Source: Pontederia crassipes (Eukaryota; Streptophyta; Magnoliopsida; Commelinales; Pontederiaceae). From it: a stretch of 64,000 bases of DNA. The notes under the pieces are model-generated. The model was not told the DNA's origin. It ran no database searches and saw only the letters and a list, made by a program, of their open reading frames with translations. The stretch spans positions 7,688,001-7,752,000 of the forward strand of contig CM060188.1 in assembly GCA_030549335.1 (NCBI GenBank), read 5' to 3'. A program made the position numbers and the translations under genes. Shown here piece after piece: positions 24,018 through 36,602 of the stretch. How positions within the stretch are numbered: position 1 is the first letter of the stretch; each line of letters opens with the position of its first letter.

Positions 24018-26264
24018 TTACAAAAAATAATTTACCTTCAACAGAGAACATGTTCTTTTGTCGTGTCCATTTTTTCCACAATGGCCACAGCTACGCTTCT
24101 TAGATTCTTTTTCAATGCCGGATTTAATCCTTCCAACATTTCTTGGCCTACCTTTATATTTCACATGGACTGGATCACGTATGATGAAAAGAGATTCATG
24201 TAAATTAATCAGACTTGATTGACTGGCAATAAATTCATTGGTAGCACATTGACTTGCATGCATTCCTCCTATATCTGTATCATTTGAACCCACAACTACG
24301 TTTTCAAGATCAAATGCTCTCATCTTTTTTATAACATCGTTGATCAATGGAGCACCGAATTGTAAGTGTCTTACAGATTTCAATTCCATCTCTTCTACCT
24401 TCCATAGGTTACTTTGCCAGCCTAATTTTTGAATTGAGGTTATGAAATCACTACTAGAAGATAAGTTATCATAAATTGCATGTGCATTTGAATGTCTTGC
24501 ATTTATCGTCCAACGATGAAATACGTAACTCTCAGGTATGGATCCAACCCCTTTCTTGTGAAGAACATTCAAAATGTGAGAACATAAGAACCCTTCCTAT
24601 TCAAACTTTTTGCAAGAACAACTTATACACATTTCATCGAGATGTTTAAATTCCACCATATTCTTGCCTTCATCAATACCATTCGCAGGATAAACTGAGT
24701 ATACAACTTTGTGAGCATCTTTGTATATTTTGTGAGCATACATGTTAATCGCTTGACCATATTCTTCTTGGAACTTACAAAAAACAACATGTGTATAAAT
24801 GTTTCCACCATGAACTTCTAAAGGGTGCTTCGAAATGTATGCCGGCGAGGAGTTCATAGTTCGATAATCTTCTTTCTCTTCAAGTGCACGATGAGTTTGG
24901 ACAGCTCTATCATATTGTTGTACAAAATCTGAAAGTGAGGTGTTCGTGTTTACATATCCATCAAAAAAAGTATTAATACTTTCTGCTCGTTGCGTGGTAC
25001 GCATACCTGCAGTAAAAACGTCTTCAAAATACAATGCTATCCATTGATCACGTTTATTGTACATGATCTCCAACCAGTGTCTATCAGGAATGTCAAACTT
25101 TTGTTTCAAAGAACTCCAACCATCTTCAAATTTATCTACATTTGATGAATCATAGAGCCACCTATTGTAATCTTCCTTAAATTGAGATTTTGCATACAAA
25201 TCTTGTAGGTGAGACATTCCGTTCCTAGCAATATGCCATGCACAAAAAATATGTTTAGTGTTAAGAAATACTTTACTGATAGCATTTCCCATAGCAATAT
25301 CTTGATCCGTAATAATACATTTTGGATGCTTTCCAAACATGCATTCGGATCATTTTTCAAATAACCATACAAATATCTTTTCTGTCTCATCTGAAAGTAA
25401 GGCACAACCAAATAAGTATGATATTCTATGATGATTTACACCGGTAAAATGAGCAAATGACATTTTTAAGTTATTTGTACGGTATGTTGTATCAAATACA
25501 ACAACATCGCTAAATGTCAAATAATCATCCCTCGACCTTCCGTCAGCCTAAAAGAAATTCAAAATAGTATCATCTCCATCCAATTCCCATTTATGAAAGA
25601 AGCCTGGATCAACATTTATCTTACTTTGAAAAGCAGATATGATATTTAGGCATTCATTGCTGACCTTTTCTTCTCGTCCTCAAATGGTCAATACAGTCTT
25701 GCGCTATTATGAGAGGTTCGCCGAATATATTAAGAGCTCTAACTATTCTTGATGGCCCCATACCAAACTCATGTAGGTTCACTATAGCTTTCTTGAAAGT
25801 TGCCCTAAATTCTTTTTGTGAGCGTAAATATTTTACCTTTGAAGGAGTAGTTAAGGGATGGCTATATTCTTCTACAAATCTTCTAATCACCAAATTTCCA
25901 TCCTTTTCCAGACCAACATATAAGTGGGCTTGACAATCATCTCTAACTTCTCTTCTTTGTGTAGGCATTTTTTCAGCACCTTCTTTCATTTTCTTATGTC
26001 CTTCTTTGGAATAAATAAAAGACTGGCTAATTATATTTCACGTACTCTTGGACTTGTGCAAAGCTGTTTCCTAATAGAAAAACCAACTAATTTGACATAC
26101 ATGTTATAATATTTGTACGCTTTCTCATCGGTGTCAAATGTCATGCCAATATATGATTTCGGTATCTCGTAGGATTTCACATAATCTATGTGCACTTCAT
26201 CATTATTTGAATTCTCATAATCATCAATAGTAATATCACGATAAGAGTGTGCCGCCATCTCCAA
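24018..26264 (-). pseudogene. FAR1-type MULE transposase, degraded
   Basis: Read on the minus strand the order is: FAR1-type DNA-binding region (26264 down to about 25800, with GMTFDTDEKAYKYYNMYVKL and later DCQAHLYV), MULE transposase core (about 25560-24850), SWIM zinc finger (CSCKKFE, then FLCSHIL, about 24630-24570) and a C-terminal zinc knuckle CGHCGKNGHDKRTC (about 24075). The acidic triad is visible: Asp in FDTTYRTN, Asp in ITDQD, Glu in QRAESINTFF. The frame is broken by a shift at about 26000-26030, another near 25660-25690, and in-frame stops at about 25550 (where the family usually has Trp), 25355 and 24600. No introns are apparent. FAR1/FHY3 host regulators descend from such transposases, but the breaks and the flanking TIRs make this an element relic and not a host gene. 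Confidence 0.88.
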
Positions 26265-26759
26265 GCCCTTTTAGCTAAAAACATGCAATTGTATACACAT
26301 AAGAGAACTACCATTTAACATGCAATTGTATTCACATATGAGAACTAAGATTTAACATGCAATTGTATTCACATAAGAGAACTAAGAACTAACATAACTA
26401 AAGAATAATTAATACGTGAAAGCATATCACAAGAGAACTAAGATTTAACATGCAATTGTCTGCTCCAATCTTAATTTCACCAAAACGAAAACTGAGTGGC
26501 ATATGATAACTTCAATAGTCCAAAATTCTCAAAGGAAAATTCAAATTAGATTTAAGGAGAGGATCAAGGCAAACCATATACCAACTCGCCCGACGCCAAG
26601 CACGAATGGACAAAGAGCCACAAATTCGACGAATGATGCCTCGGGCGAGTCTACGAGAGGATACAATGAAGGTTTAGCTTTGTACTCGTCCAATCGGAAT
26701 TGAAGTGACGAAGGAGAACCAGTCGAAGAATACCTCGGGCGATAGTCGGGTGATCTCGG

Positions 26760-27010
26760 GTGACGGCGACTAGTCCGACGAATGCTACGGATGACGGACG
26801 GATGGTGATGGACGGCGATTCACCGGGTGCGGACGATGGACGGACGGTGATGGATGGCTGCGGATGGCCTACGGACGGACGGCGATGGACGATTATTCAC
26901 CGGGCGCGAATGGCGATGGACGACTACGGACGGCCTACGGACGGACGGCGATGGACGATGATTCACCGAGCGTGGACGGACGGCGATGGACGCCTGCGGA
27001 CGGCTGATCA
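26760..27010. repeat. Internal GC-rich minisatellite, GGACGGCGATGGACG type
   Basis: Repeats of GGACGGCGATGGACGAT and ATTCACCG(G/A)GCG(C/T)G match the inner part of the right TIR at about 29210-29440, in the same orientation. This could be the original inner end of the TIR, separated from it by the 2.2 kb at 27011-29200. Confidence 0.75.
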
Positions 27011-29200
27011 CTAGCTGATCACAATAGGTTTTTATCCCATTTTCTAGTCAATTCACCCATATCAAGCCCTTATTTTGCTTAACTTTTGGCCAAATATGTT
27101 TGGAATGCATGAATTATGAAACTAGCTGATCTTTCTCATTTTATACTTAATTCCATGTGCATAGAGGTTCTGAATTGCTAAAATCCATAAAAATAATAAT
27201 TCTATGCCAAGTTATCATATTTTGGGCAAGTTATCATTCCAATGTGTAAAGTTATCATTTTTCTATTTGAGTTGATTTCTAGTGATTATCTTGCCCTAAA
27301 TCCCCTGCCATCATGAATTATTTATATTTGAATTATCATATTTTAACTTGTGCAAAATTATCATTCCATTTCACAAGTTATCATTTTTTAGTGTCAAGTT
27401 ATCGTTTTAGGGCAAAACTGTCATTTCGATGTGCAAAACTATCAATTCTGCATAAAAGCATTAGGCAATCATTATATTATTGTCCTAACTCCTTATTGTT
27501 CTGATTTGATCACATTTGGATAACCACAACTAAACTTATGACAAATTATCATTTTATGGCATGAAGTTATCGATTTTGGCACCAAAGTTATCATTCCTAT
27601 AAAATCTTATCCACATTTGATTTCTGACCTCATTCACTTGCCATCCTAATATCTTTGATGCCTTCAATGCTCTGAACAGGAAGGAAGGAGGGAGAAGAAG
27701 TGCTGCAACATCCAGATTTCTGTCGACAGATCTTCAATTCATGATGTTTTGTATTAATTTCTTCTTCTATTTTGTATCAAACTTTGTAATTATGAGGAGC
27801 TAAATCTCATTTCTCCTAGGATAGGGTAGTAGTCTAATTAGTTATGGATGTGATATGAACAAATCTGATTTCCTGCATTGAAATCTGATTTCTGGTTTGC
27901 ATTCCTGATTTCTGTTTTTACAATTCTGAATTCCTTGGATTCTAATCTTGACATTGTGAGATCATATTTGTAATTACAACTGAGATGTTGTCTTTTGATA
28001 TATTCTTGTTTAGAAATGAATTAATAACCAGTGACAAGTTTAAATCCAATCTCCAATTAAGAATCTGATTTTTTTATTTCTGAAATCTGTTTTTCCCATT
28101 TCTAATTTCTGAATTTTGTTGAATCTATTTCTGCCATTGTGGAGCCCTGATTGAATTTATAATTGGGATGTTGCTTATGGTTTCATCCTTGTTCAGAAAT
28201 GAATCAAGGGACAATGGTACTTCCAAGGTTTAATTCCCTGAATTGTTGCAACTCTTCAATGCTGATTTCTGAATTTCCTTTGTTGATTTCCTGAAATTTG
28301 AGGAATCCGTCTCGCTATTGTTAAACCCCTGAATCCATTAATCACTGAGAAGTGAACTTAAGATTTTCTTGCTTTTCAGAGATGGACCAAGAAGCAATTG
28401 CATGTGCTGAGTTCCCATATGTAATTATGTGCTGATTATATCCAATTCATTAGTGATAATGTGGATTTCATTTTCATTGCAGCTGAGAGACTGATTTAAA
28501 ATCCTCTTATAGTTTAGAGATAAATCAAGAAACATTAGCACTAATATTAGATTAATTTCACTCATGTTTAGTTAATTGAAGTAATTCCTTCATATTCAAA
28601 GTGCAATTGATTGTTATCATTTCAGATTTCACTAAATTGTCAAAATTCAGCAAGGAACTTGAGTTTGAGTCTAATGATAACTTGATATTTAGTGGGGATC
28701 CTTCTCTAATTCAATCTAGTTAATATTTATATGAGAATATAATGATTAGTTTTGGACAAATTCAGCTGTGAGAGCAGTCATGTTAAGATTGAATCAGATT
28801 TAACTAAAAATTGATAACTTGTTTCATTCCATCCATAACTAAATTAGATGAACCCCAACTCCTAGGAGAACCTTCCTCATCGATAGATAAATCCTTTTAA
28901 CCCTTAGTTTAGTATTTACACTTCAGTTCAGATAACTTTCCAAAAGTCCAAAAATAGTTATCTTTTTTGCCAAAATTAAAAATATGTTTTCCATTCTTTT
29001 TAATTTCCTATTTTTTCCACTAGAAGTAGGATTAGTCTAGATTATCTTAGAGAGTATTTGGCTTCAAATCACTGTGCATTTAGGGTTTACTACAATTGAT
29101 CTGTGTACTACAGTAAAGAGTGAGTTAAGGAGTTAAACAAAAAATTGAAAAATATAAATTTTGACCACAAAATCAATAAGTTATCACTACACTCCTCAAT
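27011..29200. other. AT-rich filler inside the MULE right arm
   Basis: No coding exon is seen. The left third is full of AAGTTATCATT-type phrases at irregular spacing (about 27210-27600), and the middle of CTGATTTCTG and GAATCTGATTT phrases (about 27870-28330). A TAGGGTAG and a CTAGGAGAA phrase lie at about 27820 and 28862. It separates two matching GC-rich minisatellite blocks and may be a separate insertion, but no terminal repeats were found. Confidence 0.4.
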
Positions 29201-29339
29201 TTCACTACCAACGACGAATCATCGGGCGTGGGCAACGATGGACGCCTACGGACGCGGGCACGGACAGCGACGAATGGCTGCGGCGGCCTGCGGAAGGCAA
29301 TGGACGGTGAATCACCGGGCGCAGACGGCGGACGGACGA

Positions 29340-29626
29340 CAGACGGACGGTGACGGACAGCTGCGGACGAATATGCGGACGGCCTGCGAGGAACAACGAT
29401 GGACGGCTCCCGACGGCGATGGACGGCTGCGGACAGCGCCTGCGGATGTCGGCTGCTTGCAGAGAACTAGGGCAGGGGTAGCGACCACTCGGATCGAAAC
29501 AAAACCACAAAAAAAACTGAAAAAACAAAAAACAGATTAAAAAAACAAAATTCAAAACCGCGCCCGTCGGATCGCCATCTGACGGGCGCCGATGGGGGAG
29601 AGGGGGAGGACCCATTAAATCCTTTA
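29340..29626 (-). repeat. MULE right terminal inverted repeat
   Basis: Reverse complement of the left TIR, with the T-rich tract now A-rich at about 29500-29552 and the tip CCCATTAAATCCTTTAA at 29611-29627. The inner portion merges with a GGACGGC minisatellite (about 29220-29440). Confidence 0.75.
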
Positions 29627-29890
29627 ATTAATTAGTGAATTAAACTAACGAGCAGGTTTGGATTGATAAAAAAGATTGCTTCGGATCGCCATCTTTGAGA
29701 AAGAGATGATTTAATTTTAATCGTTTTATATCCTCGAAAGTCGAAATTATGGAAAATAATTCACCGGCCCATTTTGTTTGGCGATGGGAAATTCCGTTAC
29801 TCTGAAATTATGAAGGGCAATTCGAAATCTTATTAATTTCCAAGGCCGTCCCAATGCCATTGCTCACGAGAAGTCGACCACAGCCCAGTC

Positions 29891-32800
29891 ATGGAGAAGC
29901 TCGTAACGCGCCTCACCACCTTCCAAAAATCCCAGCCATCGTCACCGGATAATAACTCTTCATTTTCCGGCGTGGTCACTGTCGGCCGGACGTTGGATAC
30001 TGAAGCCATATCGAGGCTTCCAGCTCTTCTGCAAGCTTCCGTTAACGCCATCAAGAGAGGTTGGTAAATCTACTCATCGGAAACGCTTCTGCAAATAGGG
30101 TCCTTCTGCAAATGAAATCTTCTGCGGAACTGAGATTTTGAATCAGAAATCTTCTCGCTGCTGTCCATTTTATGCTCGTTATAGTCTGTTCATCAAAAGA
30201 TCCGATTCTTTTACCTTTCTGAGCATCGAGAATTCCTCAATTGGGCATTTATTTTATCAATGAATATCGTATTTAATTATTCATAAATGCCCCAGGCTTT
30301 CAAAAACGTAATGTAAATATTTTATTTGATTAATGTAATTTGAAAATCAAAAGATTATGCATGAGTTTGGGAATTTGATTGTAAAGAGATGGGAAGAAAA
30401 GAAAATTAATATTAGTTAGAAAATAAGTTGGATTAGATTTAGTCTTGGGATTTAATTTAAATCAGAAAGTTTATTTTATTAAAACCGAATTAGAATTAAA
30501 TAAGTCTTAATTAGTGATTAGTTTAGAATTTAATCCCCTATGAATACCCATGACCTCAAACTATTCAACCCCTGTTACAACCTCTCTTCCTCCTCTTATC
30601 TTACAGCATCGAGGCACAAAAGAGAGCATCGGTTAGTCCTCCACATACCCAGGACATCAGAGCAACTTGGGGCGGCATGAGACGATGACAACAAAAGGAA
30701 ATTACTATTTGTGCGGAGGAAAAACAACTCGAACCTATGTTGTTGGGCTCCTTATATTGAATTATTGGTTCATGACACGAGACTAATGTTTTAACACCTA
30801 AAAGCCTAAAAAATTAGGACAAAAATTGTGAAGGAGAACATGATGTAGGGACATTATGGAACCTATCTTGAGTTTGCAGAAACTTAGCCCGGGTTATTGA
30901 TGGAGGGGTAATTTCAACTTTTCATAATGAAGTTAACAGAAAATTTAATGGAAGTCGACAAAAAAATCAAATTGAAAAAATTGTGATAGTTTAGGGATAA
31001 AGAAAAATTAGTTCGTACTTTGGGATTAGATGTGAAAAATCGCGATAGTTTAGGGGTAGTTTATGGAAATAACCCTTTAAGAATCTAATTTTGCTTATAA
31101 ATTTCTAACAATTGGTATCGGAGCTAATTTTACTTGTCTTGATATGAATGAATTTTATAGTTATTTTTATATATAATGCATCAATATTATTATATATATT
31201 TACATGATGAATGAAAAATATCATACGAACGTCATTCTTCAAAGAATTCAAATATTATGTATGATGATATTTATGAAATCACATTTGTTTCTCCTCAAAG
31301 CATTAATTGAATTATTCAATTCATCTTCTTATTTGAGGTTGAATGTTACATAATTTAATGGATTTCATTTCAATATGTTCATGTTTGCTAAGAGTTGAAG
31401 GAAGTCCATTAAAGTTCATATTACAACTTAAAGTTAAAAGAAAGTTTATTGACAATAATTGTTAACATTTCTATAAGTTAGAATATTGTCAATTAAAGCA
31501 ATGTTATGATATAAGCACAAATTAAATATATAGGTATCATTTATTCATTAAAATGATACATGTTTAATCATTTGTCCAAATAAAAAAAAGATGTCATATG
31601 ACTTAATTATGATTTTGAATAATTAAAGAGTGGCCACAACATCTTTAATTATTATTATAATTATTTGAATTACTTTTCAACTCAGTAATTTATTAGATTT
31701 ATCACAAAAGGTAAGATATAAATCATAAAAATTAAACTCTATCCAGAGGTAGTTTTATATTTGCATTGGCTAAATATATGATTTCATACACACACAGAAT
31801 AATTAATTTATCTTTTAATATGTTTATTATATAATTAATTTTTTCTTTGGCCTTTCAAAGTCTGTAGCTTAGTTGACTTCTTTAAGGGTTCAAAAAACAG
31901 TACGTGTCACTAATGCACGTAGTTTATCTATATATTTCTTTGAGGCACCTCTCGAAAAAAAAATTTTTCTTGTGGCTCACTATTGAACTTGCTGTTTCTG
32001 ATCTTAAAATATCATCTTCAAGGATCTAGAATTAGACTACTGGTGTATTTGTTATAATATCTTGTTTGAGCTTCCTTGTTTTAGTTACAGTAATTAAGAA
32101 AATGATAGTCTCCGAAAGATTCCTTTTACATCGTCGTCAAAAAGAATATTCCTGGTTAATAATGAATCCAAATCATAGTAGGTATATATGCTCCAAATTA
32201 TGTGATTTAATATCTAATTCATCATATTCCAGAAAGGATTTATGTTTGAAAACTGATTTTCTAATACAGTACTTGAATATGTATTGCAACTTCGGCTCCA
32301 CATTAAACCAAAAATACGAAATACAGCTTAATTAACCTGAGTAATACTAACTCCAGGATACGCCACTGTTTGATTCTTTTTATGAACAATGATTCCATTG
32401 ACACATGAACCACTTTACTAAATTGTTGTAGTATACTATTATCTTTATACTTAGATTACTTCTACTTCTTTCGGTCTTTGTGATTATAAAGTTCTAAAAT
32501 GAATCTGCCATTGTCATCAGAAAAGGGTTTGTCTCTGGCAATCTTTTCTTCGGATGCATCTGAGGCCTCCATGGAGAATGAAGTGAAGTGGTTTCTATGG
32601 TATGCAGTCAAAAAAAGTGAACATCTTCTGATGTTCTCTACAAAGTTCTATTATGCGATGAGCAGAAAGCCTTATAAAATTGTTTGTTCTTATATCTTAT
32701 GCCTTTGATAGCTTTCAAATTAATCTCACGTGTGCTTGGAAGAGAACATACATCTTCCAGGCTATTGATTTGCATCCATTATTTGTTATACCATCTCACT

Positions 32801-33640
32801 GTTAACTAATGTTTCTGCCATCCAAGAAGCTAGTTAACATCATTGACCTAATAATTTCCGTTGTTCTATTGTTGCTTTTCTCCTCTGTGAAAATGTACAG
32901 TTACTGACTAGGATATTCCTGTCCTGAAGAAAAGCATTTAGATGATGGATTAAATCAAATAAACAGAAAATTAGACATATGATACATCCCCGTTTCTTTT
33001 TAGATTCTCTCACATCAGAAAGTAGTAAGCACTATTCATCTTTTCTTACATGTTCTTGAGTAATTATATACTTAGTCTCATCAATGCTAATATCGCTAAT
33101 ATCACTAGTGTCTAATGCAGTCTGATGGCTTTATTGATTTGGACTCTTGTGATACAATAGCCATTAGATTAAAATGGGATGAAAGATGCTACATATCTAC
33201 TGTAAGATTGCATTTTAAATGGGATCGTACACGTTAATTTTTTAGTCTGAGCACATATAATCTTACTGCTGTCTCAGTTTTAATGCATATTTATACAGAG
33301 AACTGGATGCATTCAGCTGGCCAACAGGAGGATAATGCATGGCAAAGCTTTGCTGTTCCCAAAAGCCAATGGCATGTTACAACGGCAAGTATCTTTGCTA
33401 TGAAACTTTTTTAACTTTTGTGATGATATGTCTGTGAAATTGGTTTGCTTAAATGTTTAACCTTGGAGCACAGAAACATGCCAAACTGATTTTTTTCATC
33501 ACTGTCTCCCTCAATATTTACCAACACGGCCAGGAAATGTAATGACCATGAAATTGGAAATGAACCCATCAGGCATTCTAGGAACGTCTCTTTCTGTCAA
33601 TGCCGAAGATGGGGTTCCTGGCGCTACATCTGTTCCTTGA
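29891..33640 (+). CDS. Possible multi-exon gene, unrecognised (partial model)
   Basis: Separate exon-like pieces on the plus strand. A first exon 29891-30059 starts [20 protein letters not shown] and ends at a GT donor in phase 1. A piece at 32521-32599 ([20 protein letters not shown] then VKWFL) has splice signals on both sides and joins the first exon in phase. A piece at 33121-33201 ([20 protein letters not shown] then ERCYIST) has good AG and GT borders. After it the reading is either 33299-33388 continuing [20 protein letters not shown] with an early stop in the next exon, or a downstream acceptor at 33301 leading to 33534-33640 ending GVPGATSVP. The join from 32599 to 33121 is out of phase, so an exon is missing or the model is wrong. 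I recognise no family. The first exon lies only about 250 bp from the MULE right end. Confidence 0.35.
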
Positions 33641-35945
33641 GACTTTAGACTAAAAATTGGTTGGACTAAAGCACTAAGAACACAGTAACTTCCACAATGC
33701 TCTCGATCGTGGCTGTGCTTCAATGTAGAGTTCCAGCATCAATCTGCAGACTTAGAGAGCCAGAAACTTGCAACATAAAACTCAACAGGCTCTTTTTTTT
33801 AAGCTTTATAATGCTGACCTCTTTCAGATAAAGACTCTCTCATGACTCTGGGGTCTTGCCCGGTGGCCATTTAGAATTCTGTTGTGCATATTTTTCCTTC
33901 TACAATACAATTCAACTTGTGCCCGGATGTTGTTTTCCGCTTCATTGATGATCGTCCATCATAAGGTAGATTCTGTGTGTAATCTGATTGATGAAGCGAA
34001 ATCCACCACTGCTGCCTGTGCTCAGAGTTCTTTTCCTGCACAAGCTGTCCAATAATCCTGTGCTCAGAGTACTTTATGCACGGATGAGTAACACCATTCA
34101 ACTTCAAGAGGGCATTATGACACTTCTACATGTGGAAACTAAAAGATGGTTTTCAGCAAAAGCCATGTCGATGAACTAATCGTACATTGATTCCTGATTG
34201 CTTATCCATGGTGGAAGAGTTATGATTCACGCAGTATTGTGCAGATGTAGGCCATTTGTACAGCTATCATCCATTTGTCATGTTTTGGAAGGTAAGCATC
34301 GAATCAAGCCAAATAGAGGTCCTTGCTGAATGTTTGACCCCACTGTTGTGGATAAAGACTAAGCTGGGTTTATTAGTTTGATTGACAGAAGTCAGTAAAT
34401 TTTTTGATGTCTTATTTGTATGTCTGATCTCTTTCGGCACGTAAGATGAGTAATTGGGGACAACTCAATGTTTAGTCATTAAAAAAAACTTTGAAGGTTT
34501 GAATAGCAGCCCGTAAAAACGTAATTTGTAAGATTTATGCTTAATTGGTACTGCAAAAAAAAAAAAAGATGTTGAATAGTAAGATATTTTAACAAGTTCA
34601 AAGTCTTACCAACATGGCAACTTAAACTTAGACAATATACAAATATACTACCTTATTATTAGTATGGTTTCTACTTTCTACCGTGTAAAAACAAGTATGT
34701 CCTCTTTTTGTTTGTAAGAGTTAATTAGTATGGTCCTTGCATTCAAGATAAATGATACAGAAAGTAGAGATTATTTTCATCTCTCAACGACAAAATTTTT
34801 ATTAATTTCAGATATGTATCTTCCGCCTTTTACGAAACAAGATATTTACTAATTGAATCGATAATGGGTTTTTTTGCACTTGATTTTTTTTCTTTTTCTT
34901 TTTATATTTATTATGTCCATAATCGAAAAAAAAGATGAGAATTTGGGGGTATAATTTACTTTTTTTCTTTCAAAATTATGCAGCATATGTGATCAATTCC
35001 TTTTATTTCAGTTACAACACAGGGATTTATGAACAATTCCAATTCTAACGATAAGAACGAATCAAAGATGCGTTCTAAAATGCTTGTGGGGGAAAAAATA
35101 TACGTTTTCAGTAGACCTACAGAAATTAGCAAAGTTGGAAAAGGATGCATGCATGAAAACCAACCCCACCAAGTACCAAGTACCAACCATTGGTTGGCAT
35201 CACCTTGCTGACTCTGCCGTCTTACCCTTTTGTCATGTATTGTGGGCCAAGGGACCTCGTCCAATGGCATCGCAGTGCGAGATATGCTTGTCCAAGTCAG
35301 AAGCTTCTGGAAGAGAGTTGTTGATAGCTGATGTATTCTATTCTGGATTGAATGCAACGACCAGAGGAGCAAGTCATTAATCCAATTGTCTCTTCTTTCG
35401 ATAATCCCCAATCAATGCTCAGAGTAGTTGTATCTAAAAAAACGAGAGATGGTAAAAAAAACTTATTACCACAAACCACCACCTCCATGAATCTCTATGC
35501 AAGGGACTAAAATAGGGGGTAGGTACAGAAAAGTTTACACTGGATATATATATATATATATGAACAGGTGCAGTAAAAAGGAATATATAAATAGTAAAAG
35601 GACAACAACAAATCACTTCCTGGAAGTACTAAAATTAACGCTGGATGGAGTAAAATATAAAGATGAGAAAGGGGAGGGAGGAGATGTCCATTAATTTGCT
35701 GGTTTCCTTGCTCTCATCCGTCTGAACCACTTGCCCCTGTCTGAAAACTTCCTTCTTTCAAAGGTATTTTTCCCTTTTTTTTCTTCCTGCTCTCCGTCTC
35801 TCTTCTCCAAGGTGCTTGTTTTAATAAAAAATTATGCGAGAATTTTAATATTGAAACGGCGTGTTACGTGTCCAATCCAGTTTTTGACAGTATGGTGGGA
35901 AGAAGGATTCTTATCTCGCCTTCTGGATTCTTCCGGCCAGCTTTA
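33641..35945. other. Intergenic DNA, no gene identified
   Basis: The first part may be 3' flank of the uncertain gene. Frames of 60-150 residues (for example minus strand 34956-35411) lack domains and splice support. A short (TA)n run lies at about 35545-35561. Composition becomes AT-rich towards the RING gene promoter. Confidence 0.35.
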
Positions 35946-35949
35946 TGAC

Positions 35950-35960
35950 CATATTTAAAC
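35950..35960 (+). promoter_or_regulatory. Candidate TATA box of the RING-H2 gene
   Basis: CATATTTAAAC lies about 200 bp upstream of the leader intron donor at 36148 and in the expected orientation. No transcript data; position only. Confidence 0.35.
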
Positions 35961-36147
35961 CTTCATTTTTTACTTGTCTTGTTTTGAATCGGCAACAAAG
36001 AAAACAAAATAAAAGAAAAGACTTTTCCTTGGTGAGGATTGAGAGCAAGATTTGAGTTTCAGCAGTTTTTGTGCAGCTCCGGTTGTGATTCCAGAAGCGT
36101 GTTCTTTTGTTGGCAATTTCTGAGGGGGAAGTCCTCCTCTTTTCGAG

Positions 36148-36563
36148 GTAATTTTGATTCTCCTTTGTTCCTCATCTAAAGTAGGAGCTTTTTTAATTTG
36201 ATTTCGGTTGTTTGGACCGTTCAGCTTGAAAAGTTGACTCCTTTGATCAGAAAGGTTTTTTCTTGTGATTATAATCAGAAGGTTTTTGGTTCGTCGGGAT
36301 TGAAATGCCAATTTTTTTCCTTCCCATTTCCTTCTTTTCTGGTCATCTGTGAAATCTTCAGTGTTCAGACATTGTGGTAGCTTAAAAGAGCAATCTTTTC
36401 AAATCAAAGCTACGAACTTTTTGTAACTTTGAAGCAATTTACGAGAGCTAGTCTGTTTCAAATCAACCTGTATAAAAAATATTATCGTGTTCGGCATTCG
36501 TTTGTGTCGATTCTCTCCCCGTTCCATTTTACCTGAATCTATTTGCCTGATGTGGTTGTTCAG
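36148..36563 (+). other. 5'-leader intron of the RING-H2 gene
   Basis: A donor CGAG|GTAATT at 36148 and acceptor GTTCAG ending at 36563 leave a 39-base leader before the ATG at 36603. The T-rich interior is intron-like. An upstream ATG at 36550, in frame with the gene, falls within this intron and is therefore not taken as the start. Confidence 0.55.
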
Positions 36564-36602
36564 ACTCAAGAAGGGTGTTGCACAAGAGGAGGGCAAGAGA
36601 CG

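Larger units (their letters stand above)
20837..29645. mobile_element. Large Mutator-like element (FAR1-type MULE) with long TIRs
   Basis: The left end (about 20854-21130) and right end (about 29340-29626) are long inverted repeats. From outside inwards both read AAGGATTTAATGGG, TTTGAATTTTG-TTTTTTTAATCTGTTTT, GTGGTTTT(A/G)TTTCGATCCGAG and GCCCTAGTTCTCTGCAAGCAG. Inside are a minus-strand FAR1-like MULE transposase relic, a plus-strand GRF zinc-finger gene, and GC-rich minisatellites next to both TIRs. The outer edge is approximate and I could not identify the 9-bp target duplication expected of Mutator elements. Size is about 8.8 kb. The transposase is broken, so the copy is not autonomous now. 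Confidence 0.8.

Noticed and set aside
36543-36602. Upstream in-frame ATG adding 20 residues to the RING protein
   Set aside because: It falls before the AG acceptor at 36563, within the likely leader intron, and family members start near the zinc ribbon.
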